A stretch of DNA of 64,000 bases from Methanolobus sp. ZRKC5 (GTDB lineage: Archaea; Halobacteriota; Methanosarcinia; Methanosarcinales; Methanosarcinaceae). Shown here piece by piece: positions 28,328-38,050 of the stretch. The number at the start of each line of letters is the position of its first letter. Within the stretch, counting starts at the first letter, position 1. The notes under the pieces were generated by a model that did not search any database, was not told the origin of the DNA, and saw only the letters and a list, made by a program, of their open reading frames with translations. The position numbers were made by a program, and so were the translations under genes. The stretch spans positions 2,046,001 through 2,110,000 of the forward strand of contig NZ_CP151792.1 in NCBI RefSeq assembly GCF_038446525.1. The letters run 5' to 3'.

Positions 28328-29134
28328 CTATTTCCTCCCCACACCCTTAAAGAACATATAATTGAAAGTCCCATACTCCGCCGCCGTCCTGTGAAGATCC
28401 TCAATCCCTCTGTCAAAGGTTTCCGCATCAATAATTCCCATCTCAATGGCACTCTCCCTGACACCTTCAACCATGGGGATGATTGTCTTCCTAACAAAAC
28501 CTTCCTCCATGTGCGGTCGGCTGGAATCGCTGTAGGCCATGCGGGGCGATACTGCAATGTTTGTGAATCCTGCTTTTTTGATAAGTGGGTAGACCTGCCT
28601 GCCGATGAGTGAATTGCCTTCGAGTCTTGCCTGCGCTCTTACAAGGCTATTCCAGGCTTTTACTGCGTCCTCTGTTTCGGGGTGGAAGAAGCATGAGCCG
28701 TGGTCTCCTTCGATAACTGTGATTGTGCCGCCTTTGCGGAGTACTCTGCGCAGGTTTGCAAGAGCCTGGACTGGCTCCTTTAGGTGTTCGAGCACGAAGC
28801 AGACGAAAACGTGGTCGAAACTCTCATCCTCAAAGGGGAGGTCGAAGATACTTTCCACACGGAACTCCACATTTTTAACTCCCTCTTTGGTGGCACGTTC
28901 TTTAGCTTTGTTCAGGGAGTCCTCTGATATGTCTATGGATGTAATCCGTGCATGTGGGCTATTTTTCGAGAGGATCACCGTCTGGGCGCCGATGCCACAT
29001 CCGGCTTCAAGCACTTTGCTGTTTGGCGGGTATTTTGTATCGCTGTGCAGGAGTTCTTCAAGTGTATTTGCCTGGTCGCGGAGGCGGACAGATTCCTTTT
29101 CGGAATAACCGTGGACGTAGTCATAGGAGGTCAT
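28328..29134 (-). CDS. Class I SAM-dependent methyltransferase
   Basis: The 268-residue protein shows motif I VLEAGCGIGAQTVILSK (about 40-56), ITSIDISEDSLNKAK and DLPFEDESFDHVFVCFVLEHL, then LRRVLRKGGTITVIEGDHGS. It resembles UbiE-like/sterol-type methyltransferases. The C-terminal third (residues 180-268) is family-specific and probably binds substrate, which is unknown. It converges with the methyltransferase at 27633. No ribosome binding site is obvious ahead of the ATG, so the message may be leaderless. Confidence 0.78.
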   Translation of the reverse strand: MTSYDYVHGYSEKESVRLRDQANTLEELLHSDTKYPPNSKVLEAGCGIGAQTVILSKNSPHARITSIDISEDSLNKAKERATKEGVKNVEFRVESIFDLPFEDESFDHVFVCFVLEHLKEPVQALANLRRVLRKGGTITVIEGDHGSCFFHPETEDAVKAWNSLVRAQARLEGNSLIGRQVYPLIKKAGFTNIAVSPRMAYSDSSRPHMEEGFVRKTIIPMVEGVRESAIEMGIIDAETFDRGIEDLHRTAAEYGTFNYMFFKGVGRK

Positions 29135-29314
29135 AATAGAATATTGGATGTTGATGCTTAAAAAAGTAGGTTTTTTGTGTCACTACTCTCAGATATTTCC
29201 CTTCAGCATCCCTGTCAGAAATACAATTACAAGGCAGGTAAAAGTAACTGTAAGTGCCAGAATTGTTCTATCTTTATTCTTTTTATCAAGCACAGGGGTA
29301 ATGATAAAATTAAT

Positions 29315-29508
29315 GTAACTATTCAGCCTGATAAAAACGCTATCAATAACAATCTTGACAAAAAGTTGAAACGTAAATTTCATTAGAATCATTTATTTTG
29401 ATTGTTGCTATTGATTGCTTTTTTGATTGTTAGATTGTTAGTGAGCAGACATCTCTATTTCGATGAAATCAGTACCAATAGGCAAATCGTGCCAGGCTGA
29501 ATAGTTAC
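29315..29508 (+). mobile_element. IS66-derived MITE, type B copy 1 (194 bp)
   Basis: It has the same 15-bp ends and length as type A but a diverged interior (for example GGCAAATCGTGCCAGG near the right end against GGCTAATTGTGGTAGG). A perfect 8-bp duplication AAATTAAT flanks it (29307-29314 and 29509-29516). It differs from the type B copy at 48828-49021 by a single base as far as I can see. It lies in a gap between genes (29135-29622) that otherwise shows nothing convincing. Confidence 0.9.
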
Positions 29509-29622
29509 AAATTAATGTTCTATTTTGAAAAGAAGGAATCTACGAAACTGCTATCTCATTCGTACAGCAGTATTTTACAATTAATAAAAATAGATTGGCA
29601 GTATCAGGACTGCCATAAAAGC

Positions 29623-30783
29623 TCAAATATTCTGCCTGCGGTTAAGTGAATACATCTGTATCTTCTTCATCTTCGCAAGGTTAAGAGCACCCTTTATCTC
29701 TTTTTCCTCAAGCAGTTTTGAGTCTATATAACCGTTATCAACAGCTTCATTATACAATTCATATCCCAGACCTGAGCGGGCAATGACCGTGGTCCGTCCC
29801 TGTGGTGTACCGACACCGCCAAAAGATATATCGGCATTCTCAGCTGCCATATCCGTACAGAATTTGCATGAGCTGCTCCTGTACACGTCCAGTTCATGTA
29901 GAGGATAGACCTTTAGCTCTTCAGGGGTGTGGAATTCAAACTGACCCTTACGAATCTTCATGGATTCGATATCTTCCAGACGTATGTTCTTGCTTTCCAC
30001 GAATTCCTTAATTCCTTCGTAATAGAAAGTATCCATACAGAACAGTCCCATTTTCAGTATATTCGCTCTCATGAATAGATTCAAAAATCCGTATGGGCTT
30101 TTTTGCATCTTGGTGACAGCATCGATATTACAACTCGGACCTACAAAAGCGATACTTCTCCAGCCCTGTTTTATGGCACTCATCAATGCATTCATTGTCA
30201 TGCTGTGACTGTACATACTGCCGGAAGAGTCCAACAATTCTTCGCATGTCCGTGCGATCATGGGTACGGGTTTCCACGGTTCCTCTTCTGATCTTTTGGT
30301 GACGATGGCACAGTCGATGAGTCCTTCATCAAGTGCATATGCAAGCATTGCAGTCACAACTCCACCATCCTGTCCCTTGATATCGGGAAGTGCTGAACGT
30401 GCACTGTAAGCATTGCGTAGCTTTCCGATGAGTCCCTCTTCAGTTGTTATGGTTCGAGGACACTGATTGTAGCAAACACCACATGCAGTGCATTTGCTCA
30501 CAAGTGTGGGCTGATCGTTTTTGATAGCTATGGATTCACATGCTGCTGAGCAGGCTCCGCACAAGGTGCAGATTCCCGGCTTGATTATATCCTTCCTTAG
30601 TTTCCCAAAAGATATGCGCTCTTTTTCAGGGATGGATCTCTTCATTCGTATAACGCTTTTTTCGAGGTGCTCGAATTTAACCTGGCACCAGTCGGAACAA
30701 AAATGGTACGTTTTTCCTCCGTATTCTGTATTACACGGAGACCCCTCAGGGACAATTTTTTTACATATAGGATCGATCGGCAT
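29623..30783 (-). CDS. YHS domain fused to F420-dehydrogenase beta-type (FrhB-like) subunit
   Basis: The 386 residues begin with a YHS metal-binding domain (about 1-45; DPICKKIVPEG, YHFCSDWCQVKF). Two ferredoxin motifs follow: CTLCGACSAACES (about 73) and CTACGVCYNQCPR (about 97). The rest is the FrhB/FpoF domain (about 125-375), which in relatives binds FAD and F420 and passes electrons between F420H2 and iron-sulfur clusters. This order, Fe-S then FrhB, matches the electron-input half of F420-dependent sulfite reductase Fsr. Here it is separate and has an added YHS domain. It is divergent from a siroheme reductase-like gene. The likely job is to feed F420H2 electrons to that partner, by inference. 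Confidence 0.8.
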   Translation of the reverse strand: MPIDPICKKIVPEGSPCNTEYGGKTYHFCSDWCQVKFEHLEKSVIRMKRSIPEKERISFGKLRKDIIKPGICTLCGACSAACESIAIKNDQPTLVSKCTACGVCYNQCPRTITTEEGLIGKLRNAYSARSALPDIKGQDGGVVTAMLAYALDEGLIDCAIVTKRSEEEPWKPVPMIARTCEELLDSSGSMYSHSMTMNALMSAIKQGWRSIAFVGPSCNIDAVTKMQKSPYGFLNLFMRANILKMGLFCMDTFYYEGIKEFVESKNIRLEDIESMKIRKGQFEFHTPEELKVYPLHELDVYRSSSCKFCTDMAAENADISFGGVGTPQGRTTVIARSGLGYELYNEAVDNGYIDSKLLEEKEIKGALNLAKMKKIQMYSLNRRQNI

Positions 30784-31001
30784 CTTAATCTCCCAGGATC
30801 ACGGATGTCCTTTTAGGATGCGTTATATTGTTCTTATTGTATAAAACAAAATTTGAATTATATAATCATTAAGGTTCGCAGCATCATGATTATTAGTGAT
30901 ATTTCCTGTGTTTGAGGGATGTTCCAAAATGTTTTTATGCCAGCTATTTATTACTAAACCAGTTATCTATTCCTTCACTATTAACAGGTGTTTCAAATAA
31001 C

Positions 31002-31017
31002 TTCCATATAAATGGAA
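31002..31017 (+). promoter_or_regulatory. Palindrome over the TATA box of the sulfite-reductase-like gene
   Basis: TTCCAT-ATAA-ATGGAA is a perfect 16-bp palindrome whose centre is the TATA box itself. It lies 15-31 bases before the ATG at 31033, so the message is nearly leaderless. A dimeric repressor here would block TBP. The rest of the 249-bp divergent gap (30784-31032) has A/T-rich promoter sequence for the leftward gene and no ORF. Confidence 0.55.
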
Positions 31018-31032
31018 CAGAAAGTGACCTAA

Positions 31033-31902
31033 ATGGTAAAAAGAAATTCAGACAAAGACCTGCTAAAGGAAAAAGGTTTTCTTTCCCAAAGGCAGGATGA
31101 TTACTTCTCCATGCGCTTGCACGCTGCAGGTGGCAAACTGACATCCGATTATCTCAGGGCAGCAGCTGATGCTGCCGACAGGTACGGTAAGGGCTATGTA
31201 CATGTGACCTCCCGTCAGGGCATGGAGATACCGTTCGTTCATCTTAACAATACAGATGATGCCAGTGAGCAAATGATTTCAGCGGGAATTGGTCCGGGAG
31301 CCACCGGAAAAAAGATAAGAGCTGTCGTGGCATGCCAGGGAGACAGTGTTTGCAAACGTGGTCTTATTGACTGTCAGGGAATATGCGAAAAAATAGATGG
31401 GTTATACTTTGCAAAACCAGTTCCTTACAAGTTCAAGATAGCAGTAACTGGCTGCCCCGCATCCTGCCTGAAAGTTCAGGAAAACGATTTCGGTATCATG
31501 GGTTTTGAAGAACCTGTTTTTATTGAAGACAATTGTGTCATGTGCAGGCAATGCGAAAAAGCCTGTGGTATGTTGGCCATAAATATTGAGAGTAGCAGCC
31601 TTTACCTTGATATGCATAAATGTGTATCCTGTGGTTTGTGCATTGCAGCATGCCGTAAAGATGCCATGCAAACAAAGGCACAAGGGTTTGCTATCTTCGT
31701 TGGTGGTAAAGTCGGTAAAAGACCACGCATGGGCGACCAGTTGCTCAGGACGAACAAAGAGGAAGTTGTGTTTGATATCCTCGAAAAGACCATTGAATAT
31801 TATCGTCAGAATGCTTTTGAAGGAGAACGGCTGGGCGATGTCATTGACCGGAATGGTATGGATCATTTTGGGGAAACAATAAAGTATCCCAGGCAAAAAT
31901 AG
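31033..31902 (+). CDS. Small siroheme sulfite/nitrite reductase-like protein (Dsr-like)
   Basis: The 289-residue protein has an N-terminal ferrodoxin-like half domain (about 15-80; GKGYVHVTSRQGMEIPF), then the coupled siroheme/[4Fe-4S] ligands ACQGDSVCKRGLID (Cx5C, about 98) and TGCPASCLKVQ (Cx3C, about 138). Two ferredoxin motifs follow, CVMCRQCEKACG and CVSCGLCIAACR (about 173 and 198). This is the compact dissimilatory-sulfite-reductase-like type known from methanogens. The substrate of this class is unproven; sulfite, nitrite or a sulfur intermediate for cofactor synthesis are options. It faces the YHS-FrhB gene and leads a radical SAM gene. Confidence 0.82.
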   Translation: MVKRNSDKDLLKEKGFLSQRQDDYFSMRLHAAGGKLTSDYLRAAADAADRYGKGYVHVTSRQGMEIPFVHLNNTDDASEQMISAGIGPGATGKKIRAVVACQGDSVCKRGLIDCQGICEKIDGLYFAKPVPYKFKIAVTGCPASCLKVQENDFGIMGFEEPVFIEDNCVMCRQCEKACGMLAINIESSSLYLDMHKCVSCGLCIAACRKDAMQTKAQGFAIFVGGKVGKRPRMGDQLLRTNKEEVVFDILEKTIEYYRQNAFEGERLGDVIDRNGMDHFGETIKYPRQK

Positions 31903-31954
31903 GTTATGTAACTATACTACTAAAAAAGGTCATATTTTCGCGAATGGAGAATTC

Positions 31955-32932
31955 ATGAAACCAGAAACTAAAGCACAACTTATCTCAGTAGGTTCCGTAA
32001 ACATGGATCCTACTCTCATTCACGGTTTGACCATCCCCACAGCCGGTCCTGGAGCTGGCAATGTAGCCTTTTTTTTCAACTCTGGAGGAAACCGTGTCCG
32101 TCTCGCTGTTAAAAAAGAATCTCCATTAAATGCAGAAATGGAAAATGGGGAACTTGTGATAAGAAGGGACGGTGTTGAGATTGCAAGAGGCAATATTGAA
32201 GAGGAACTCATCCACTGCCCGGATCAGGCTTTCATTACTATGTGTGAGAAATGTATCTTTGACTGCAAGTTTTGTCCTGTCCCAAAATTAGGTGGCAAGG
32301 TTAAGACCATGGATGAGATGCTGAAGATGATTGCAGATGCCAACAGTACCGGTAGGATGAAGGCAATTTCCATCACATCAGGCGTTGAAATATCTGCAGA
32401 AAAAGAGGTTGACAGGGCTGAGGAACTTATTCGCAGGCTCAGGAACATATATAATGTTCCAATCGGTGTTTCCGTATACCCGACTGAAGGCAGCACACGC
32501 AGGCTTAAGGACGCCGGTGCTGACGAACTCAAATACAACGTTGAGACCATGGACAGGGATATCTACGCGGTTGTCTGTCCCGATCAGGACCTTGAGCACT
32601 TACTTGATGCATTAAGAGAAGGCGTTGAGATATTTGGAAAGAACAAAGTCTGTTCCAATTTCATAATCGGCCTTGGGGAAACGGATGAATCCGCAGAGAA
32701 AGGCATTGAGGAACTCGTATCCATAGGCGTTGTTCCAATTCTAAGAGCCGCTGCCAGACACCCGTTACGCGAAGGCGAGGTGACAATAGAAAGACCATCT
32801 GCAGAAAGGTTACTTCATCTCAACCGTTTCCTGAGGAGAAAACTGGATGAGCATGGTCTGCGTGCAGATACTTTTGATACGATGTGTTTGCCGTGCACAG
32901 GATGCGATATCAATCCGCATTCGGACCTTTAA
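31955..32932 (+). CDS. Radical SAM protein of unknown function
   Basis: The 325-residue protein has the radical SAM cluster motif in CIFDCKFC (CxxxCxxC, about 92-99) within a TIM-barrel. It also has ISITSGVEISAEKEVDRAEEL (SAM-binding region) and ELKYNVETMDRDIYAVV, reminiscent of biotin synthase/lipoyl synthase-like enzymes. Extra cysteines LPCTGCDINPH at the C-terminus could hold another cluster. GGAG 8 bases ahead of the ATG sets the start. It is 52 bases after the Dsr-like gene and probably co-transcribed. I do not recognise a named family; sulfur insertion or cofactor maturation would fit the context. Confidence 0.75.
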   Translation: MKPETKAQLISVGSVNMDPTLIHGLTIPTAGPGAGNVAFFFNSGGNRVRLAVKKESPLNAEMENGELVIRRDGVEIARGNIEEELIHCPDQAFITMCEKCIFDCKFCPVPKLGGKVKTMDEMLKMIADANSTGRMKAISITSGVEISAEKEVDRAEELIRRLRNIYNVPIGVSVYPTEGSTRRLKDAGADELKYNVETMDRDIYAVVCPDQDLEHLLDALREGVEIFGKNKVCSNFIIGLGETDESAEKGIEELVSIGVVPILRAAARHPLREGEVTIERPSAERLLHLNRFLRRKLDEHGLRADTFDTMCLPCTGCDINPHSDL

Positions 32933-33008
32933 GCGATTTTTCTCACGTAGCTCTTATCAGCTATTTTATAATACTCGATAGAACATTGTAATGTGATTAA
33001 AAAATTTC

Positions 33009-33032
33009 AACAGCACATTTCTCAATGCTGTT
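33009..33032. terminator. Bidirectional terminator-like hairpin
   Basis: AACAGC (33009-33014) and GCTGTT (33027-33032) form a stem with a 12-base loop between the convergent radical SAM and von Willebrand A genes. T-rich or A-rich tracts lie on both sides, so it could end transcripts from either direction. Confidence 0.45.
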
Positions 33033-33076
33033 CAAAAAAGAAAAATGGAAAGGGTAATTAATCTTTATCAGATCAA

Positions 33077-34285
33077 TTACTTCCTTCTCATAAACACAAA
33101 TGCTAGGCCCATTATTGCAGCCATTGGCAGTATAACCGTTGGGAATTCTGGTATATCTGCAGCTGGTGATGATTCACCAGGCACTGTGATTTTAACATCC
33201 TGTGAAGCCAGAATAGCTCCGTCTGCTACAAGGTGTATCTTAAAATTGTACTCTCCAGAGGCAGTTCCAGCAGGTACTGTAATTGTCACGTCGAACTGCT
33301 TTGTTTCGCTTCCTTTGACATCAGTGTATGACTCTGGGGTCCATGATACCCAGCTCTCATAACCTGGTTCTACTTCAAGGGTAAGCGCATCGATGTTTGA
33401 TACTACATCACTTACAAGAGAAAGAATAGCATTCTTTACTTCAGCTGAGTCGTCGATTTGATAAACATTTCCACCGGTAATACCTGTCCAGTGAGTCCAG
33501 TACTCCAACTTGCTTGAACTACTTTGTACTTCCAGAAGGGTAATGTCGTTGTTCTTCATTTCCTGCAGGACAGTTTGAAGGTCGAGGTCATCATTTCCTA
33601 CGCCGATCTTGCTGGAGTCTGATGTTTCATCCATTACTCCATTCCTTCCTGGGTTTCCACCGGTAGTATAAATCCCGGTTTTACCAGGTACGTCTTCGTT
33701 CAGGTTGTTGTCATGAGGGATATCATCAGCGAAATTGATGAATATCTTCTTTGCTCCCGTGCGATAGCCTATTGTTGTATCAGCATAGCTTTCATAGAAT
33801 ACACGAGTATATCCTTCAGGTCCATCGCTTCCGTAGCCAAGTGATAGGCCGTTTATTGCACTGGATATTGCCGCCTTATTATTTGTTATTGCATTGTCCA
33901 TGTTGTATGGGTAATCGCCGCGTGAAGCTACGCCGTATGTGTTAGAATAGCCAAATGAATTGTATTGATCTACATCATCCATGTATGATACCACACCGAA
34001 CTGTGCATCAGGAACCTCGGAATCTACCGCAGTCATAATGTCAACAGCATTGGATTTTGCTGTACTGAGGACATCGCCCATACTTCCGGTAAGATCAAAG
34101 CTGAAAACTATATCAGCTCTTCCTATGGGGGTCGCGTCAGTTATCACTGTTTTCGTTTCCTCTACGGATTCCCCTGGATTCAGAGTGGTCTCTATAGAGA
34201 CTGGCGTAAAGACTGTTGCTCAGGCTGTTGAAAATAACAGCAGGGTCGCAACAATCATTATTGTAATTATATTAATTTTTCTCAT
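33077..34285 (-). pseudogene. Von Willebrand A surface protein (PEF-CTERM) with in-frame TGA in the signal peptide
   Basis: Read from the ATG at 34285 the frame gives a signal peptide MRKINIITIMIVATLLLFSTA, then a TGA at 34222-34220, then ATVFTPVSIETTLNPGESVEE in the same frame and an uninterrupted domain. Downstream comes a von Willebrand A domain (IVFSFDLTGSMGD, MIDAS motif DxTGS) and a beta domain. The end is IPEFPTVILPMAAIMGLAFVF plus RRK, the PEF-CTERM tripartite signal recognised by an archaeosortase. Full length would be about 402 residues. A GTG at 34147 could start a signal-less 356-residue protein, which would not reach the surface. The TGA needs confirmation. Confidence 0.75.
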
Positions 34286-34747
34286 TTTTCGTACCAACAT
34301 TTCTATCGTAAAGTGATAGTAATTCCAATTCCGTGAATAGTTATGGGTGTATTTATCTTTTTCGAAAAAATGTGTAGTTGCCATCTACTTAGATTTATTC
34401 ATATATCCTTCCCTATGATAGATGAAATAGTTTAAAATACGAGATCAATTGACATGTTTTTATTTTCATGTTCAATGACGCTGATTCGAAGTGCTTAAAT
34501 ATATTTGAACTAGATATTTGATTCGGGAACTACATATTCTTACTCAAACTCATGTTTAAGGATTGATATATGCAACCATCTTCACAATATTGTTTTTAAT
34601 AATACTGATTAAGAATGTTCCCATGTCTAAAACTGACACTCTTAAGAACGTTTCTTGAGCCAATTTTCTTGACAAATGACTATGCATAGATCTCGATGAT
34701 ATCAAATTTATCAAACAGGTATTGTAGCATACATCGGATAGTCGTTG
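34286..34747. other. 462-bp gap without a gene
   Basis: This A/T-rich stretch lies upstream of the von Willebrand A gene and downstream of the copper operon, both on the minus strand. It contains TATA-like strings for the leftward gene (for example about 34349-34358). No ORF, repeat or RNA gene could be supported. Confidence 0.5.
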
Positions 34748-34981
34748 TCAATCTTCTTTTTTCTTAATAATCCCAGGCCACACAGAAGCCGCCACGATCA
34801 TGCTCAGGATGAACACAAAGACCATGCCTGCAATGATGTCCACCTGGCTGTACAGTGGCACGGTTCTGGAACCATTGACCAAAAAGGAAAGCCCTGCAAA
34901 AATGATGACAAGCAAAAGTCAAGAAACTACGCTTGCTATAAGTGCGTATTTTCCTGCATTCTTGTCTGATACTTTATCCAT
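34748..34981 (-). pseudogene. Small two-helix membrane protein after copA, with in-frame TGA
   Basis: An ATG at 34981 lies 12 bases after the copA stop, with binding site AAGGAGGCG overlapping the end of copA. The frame reads MDKVSDKNAGKYALIASVVS, a TGA at 34921-34919, then LLLVIIFAGLSFLVNG, a short loop, and MVFVFILSMIVAASVWPGII before a lysine-rich end. Without the TGA it would be a 77-residue protein with two membrane helices. A TGG-to-TGA change is the simplest explanation. It is probably linked to copper export by position; function is unknown. Confidence 0.6.
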
Positions 34982-34993
34982 TTGGACGCCTCC

Positions 34994-37759
34994 TTATTTT
35001 ATCCTGCTTCTCTTCATGAGCAGGGAATTCGTTGTGACCGAAATTGAGCTCATAGCCATGAAAGCCGCTGCAAGTTCAGGGCTGATGACTATCCTGGTGA
35101 TGAATGGATAGAGTATACCTGCGGCAAGCGGTATACCAATACTGTTGTAACCGAATGCCCAGAACAGGTTTTGCTTGATCTTGTTCATGGTCAGGCGACT
35201 TAGTTTTATGGATGCCAACACATCTCGCAGGTCGTTCTTTATCAGGACTATCTGTGCGGATTCCATTGCAACATCCGTTCCAGCTCCCATTGCAATACCA
35301 ATGTCCGATTGTGTTAGTGCAGGTGCATCATTGATGCCATCACCTACCATTGCGACGATTCTGCCTTCTTCCTGGAGTTTCTTAATTTCCGATGCTTTGT
35401 CTCCCGGAAGCACTTCTGACAGTACTCTGTTAATTCCAAGCTGGGCTGCTATTGCGTCCGCAGTCCTGCGGTTGTCTCCGGTAATCATCACTACTTCAAT
35501 GTCCATCTTTTGTAGCTTTTCCACAGCCTCTTTTGAGTTTTCCTTGAGGGTATCTGCAACTGCGACAATTCCAATCGTTTGTCCTTCTTTTGCAACTATC
35601 ATTGCAGTCTTGCCTTCAGCTTCAAGGCTTTCCATGTTCTCAGTGAGCGATGAGGTGTCAATATCATTGTCTTCCATGAGCTTGCGGGTTCCAAGTAGCA
35701 CCATGTTGCCATCGATAGTGGCTTCAACACCATGTCCTGCGATAGAGCTGAACTGCTCCACAGTCCTTATATCCAGTTTCTTTTCCTCGGCAGCCCGAAC
35801 AATGGCTTCTCCAAGGGGATGCTCGGAGCCTTTCTCTGCACTTGCTGCAAGTGTAAGAATCTCATCTTTATCATGGCCAGCAGTCAGCACAATATCGGTA
35901 AGTTCAGGCTTGCCTTTAGTGAGGGTTCCTGTTTTATCGAATACGATTGTGTCGATTTTCAGTGTTCTTTCAAGGGCTTCACCACTCTTTATCAGGATGC
36001 CGTTCTCAGCTCCCTTTCCGGTACCTACCATAATGGCGGCAGGCGTTGCAAGTCCCACGGCACATGGGCAGGATATCACAAGCACGGTGATGGAAATAAG
36101 CAAAGAGAATAGGAACGGACTTGCTATTCCTGAGTGTACTGCAACATCAAATCTCTCATACCCTATGAAATACCAGAAGAAGAACGCTGCCAGTGCAATA
36201 ACGTGAACTACGAGAATGAAATGCCCGGCTACAACATCGGCTATACGCTGTATGGGTGCCTTAGAGTTCTGGGCATTTTCCACGAGTTCGATTATCCTTG
36301 CAAGGGCGGTGTCAGCACCAACGTTGGTGGCCTTGAATTTCAGTGCACCTGATTTATTGAGCGTGGAGCCGATAACCATGTCATCAACGTTCTTTTCCAC
36401 AGGGATACTCTCGCCTGTGATCATTGACTCGTCCATGGCAGACGAACCCTCTACAATAACCCCATCAACAGGTGCTTTTTCTCCGGGTCTAACAAAGACG
36501 ATGTCATCTACCTGTACATCTTCCACAGGTATTTCTTTCTCTTCACCGGCAACGATAATTCGTGCTGTCTTCGCCTGCAAGCCGATGAGTTTCTTAATGG
36601 ATTCGGATGTTCTCCCTTTAGCCCTTGCTTCCAGATATCTTCCAAAAACGATGAAAGTGATAAGCATCACTGCTGTGTCATAATACACATGCTCGTAGCC
36701 AGGACCAAGATTAAGGTAACTTGCTGCAATGCTGATTACATAAGCCGCCCCGGTACCGGTGGCTATCAGCAGGTTCATGTCGGTGACACCATGTTTCAGT
36801 CCACGGTACGTGCCAACGAAAAACTGCCTTCCTGGGAACACCATAACAATGGTTGCCAGCACGAACAGCAGATTCCTGTCAGAGAGTAGGGCTGGCACAA
36901 AACCAAAAGGACCCGGAAACATCATTTTCATATTCCCAAGCATTATTGGAATTAAAATTGCAACGGAAATAAGCAGGTTGTTCCTCTGCTGTCTGATTTC
37001 ATGTTTCCTTTCCTTTCTTTCCCTGTCTTCTGATTCCTTTCTATCGGCCGGAAGGGAAGCTGAATATCCTATACCATCCACGGCTTTCTTTATTTCATCT
37101 ATCGAGACAAGGGATGAATTATATTCTACCTGTGCTCTTCCTGTGGTAATATTCACACTTGCAGAACTAACGCCTTGCAGTCTCTTGAGGACTTTTTCAA
37201 CGTTCTGGGAACAGGCCGCACATTTCATTCCGCCTACTTCAAGCACGATCCTGTCTTTAACAACATGATAACCTATATCCTCAATTGCATTTTCCATCTC
37301 CTCCGGGGAGATGAGTGCAGGATCATAACTGATAGATGCTCTTTCCATTGGCAAATTCACAGAAGCAGATATCACAGCATCCCGTTTATTCAGGGCCTTT
37401 TCGATGTTCTGTGCGCATGCAGAGCATTGCATACCTGAGACCTTGAAGGCAATTTCCTTAACAGTTCCTGGCTCCGCTTTGCTTTCTTCCGGCTCTTCAT
37501 CATCAATTATTATTGGACACGCTGCCTCTTCTTCATCGGGAACCTGACAGGCATCTTCACCAACTTCATAGCCTGCGTCAGTAACGGCTTTTTTAATATC
37601 CTCAAGGGCAATGGTCTCTGTATCGAAATCAACAGATGCCATCTCGTTTTCAAGGCTGACCTCAACAGAATTCACACCTTCGAGATTTGATATTGCATCA
37701 TTCACACGCTTGTGGCAATGCATGCATGTCATGCCGTATACTTTGATATCTGCTTTCAT
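34994..37759 (-). CDS. copA: Copper-translocating P1B-type ATPase CopA
   Basis: The 921-residue protein has three N-terminal heavy-metal-associated domains (GMTCMHC about 10; GMQCSAC about 105; GMKCAAC about 175). Eight membrane helices follow, including the ion site [12 protein letters not shown] (CPC). The ATPase domains carry [10 protein letters not shown] (phosphorylated aspartate), the SEHPLG motif and [13 protein letters not shown]. It pumps Cu(I) out of the cell at the cost of ATP. Three metal domains is at the high end for archaea. It lies between copZ and a small membrane protein gene in one leftward operon. Confidence 0.95.
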   Translation of the reverse strand: MKADIKVYGMTCMHCHKRVNDAISNLEGVNSVEVSLENEMASVDFDTETIALEDIKKAVTDAGYEVGEDACQVPDEEEAACPIIIDDEEPEESKAEPGTVKEIAFKVSGMQCSACAQNIEKALNKRDAVISASVNLPMERASISYDPALISPEEMENAIEDIGYHVVKDRIVLEVGGMKCAACSQNVEKVLKRLQGVSSASVNITTGRAQVEYNSSLVSIDEIKKAVDGIGYSASLPADRKESEDRERKERKHEIRQQRNNLLISVAILIPIMLGNMKMMFPGPFGFVPALLSDRNLLFVLATIVMVFPGRQFFVGTYRGLKHGVTDMNLLIATGTGAAYVISIAASYLNLGPGYEHVYYDTAVMLITFIVFGRYLEARAKGRTSESIKKLIGLQAKTARIIVAGEEKEIPVEDVQVDDIVFVRPGEKAPVDGVIVEGSSAMDESMITGESIPVEKNVDDMVIGSTLNKSGALKFKATNVGADTALARIIELVENAQNSKAPIQRIADVVAGHFILVVHVIALAAFFFWYFIGYERFDVAVHSGIASPFLFSLLISITVLVISCPCAVGLATPAAIMVGTGKGAENGILIKSGEALERTLKIDTIVFDKTGTLTKGKPELTDIVLTAGHDKDEILTLAASAEKGSEHPLGEAIVRAAEEKKLDIRTVEQFSSIAGHGVEATIDGNMVLLGTRKLMEDNDIDTSSLTENMESLEAEGKTAMIVAKEGQTIGIVAVADTLKENSKEAVEKLQKMDIEVVMITGDNRRTADAIAAQLGINRVLSEVLPGDKASEIKKLQEEGRIVAMVGDGINDAPALTQSDIGIAMGAGTDVAMESAQIVLIKNDLRDVLASIKLSRLTMNKIKQNLFWAFGYNSIGIPLAAGILYPFITRIVISPELAAAFMAMSSISVTTNSLLMKRSRIK

Positions 37760-37800
37760 ATTGCTGGAAAAAGTAATAAAATTAGTTTATTTTTGATACT

Positions 37801-38010
37801 TCAGACTACAATAGTATAACCTGCGTCTGCTACTGCTGCCTTAATGGCATCAAGGTTTGCAACAGAATCATCAAAGGTAACTGTTGCCTTTTTTGTTGTA
37901 AGGTCGACTTTTACTTCACTGACCCCGGCAATTGCACCAATGGACTTTTCCACGTTTGCCTGGCAGTGTCCGCACATCATACCTTCGATCTTAATTGTTT
38001 CTGTAACCAT
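37801..38010 (-). CDS. copZ: Copper chaperone CopZ
   Basis: The 69-residue protein is a single heavy-metal-associated domain with the Cu(I) site GMMCGHC near residue 10 and the usual beta-alpha-beta pattern ending DAGYTIVV. It would carry Cu(I) to the ATPase encoded 41 bases downstream. AGGAGAGAG precedes the ATG. It heads the operon, behind a TATA box flanked by a palindrome. Confidence 0.93.
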   Translation of the reverse strand: MVTETIKIEGMMCGHCQANVEKSIGAIAGVSEVKVDLTTKKATVTFDDSVANLDAIKAAVADAGYTIVV

Positions 38011-38050
38011 TGTTTTCTCTCTCCTGGTTAGTAGTCATTTGATGTATCAG

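Noticed and set aside
29189-29314. Minus-strand peptide with a membrane helix ending next to the type B MITE
   Set aside because: With the MITE removed, an in-frame TAG appears just upstream and no start with a binding site exists, so a real small gene cannot be supported.
34220-34921. Selenocysteine or pyrrolysine recoding at the two TGA codons
   Set aside because: Pyrrolysine uses TAG, selenocysteine is not known from Methanosarcinales, and neither site is a catalytic position. Mutation or error is simpler.
35175-36206. 343-codon open frame on the plus strand opposite copA
   Set aside because: It is antisense to the conserved ATPase core of copA; the peptide is serine/isoleucine-rich with no domain.
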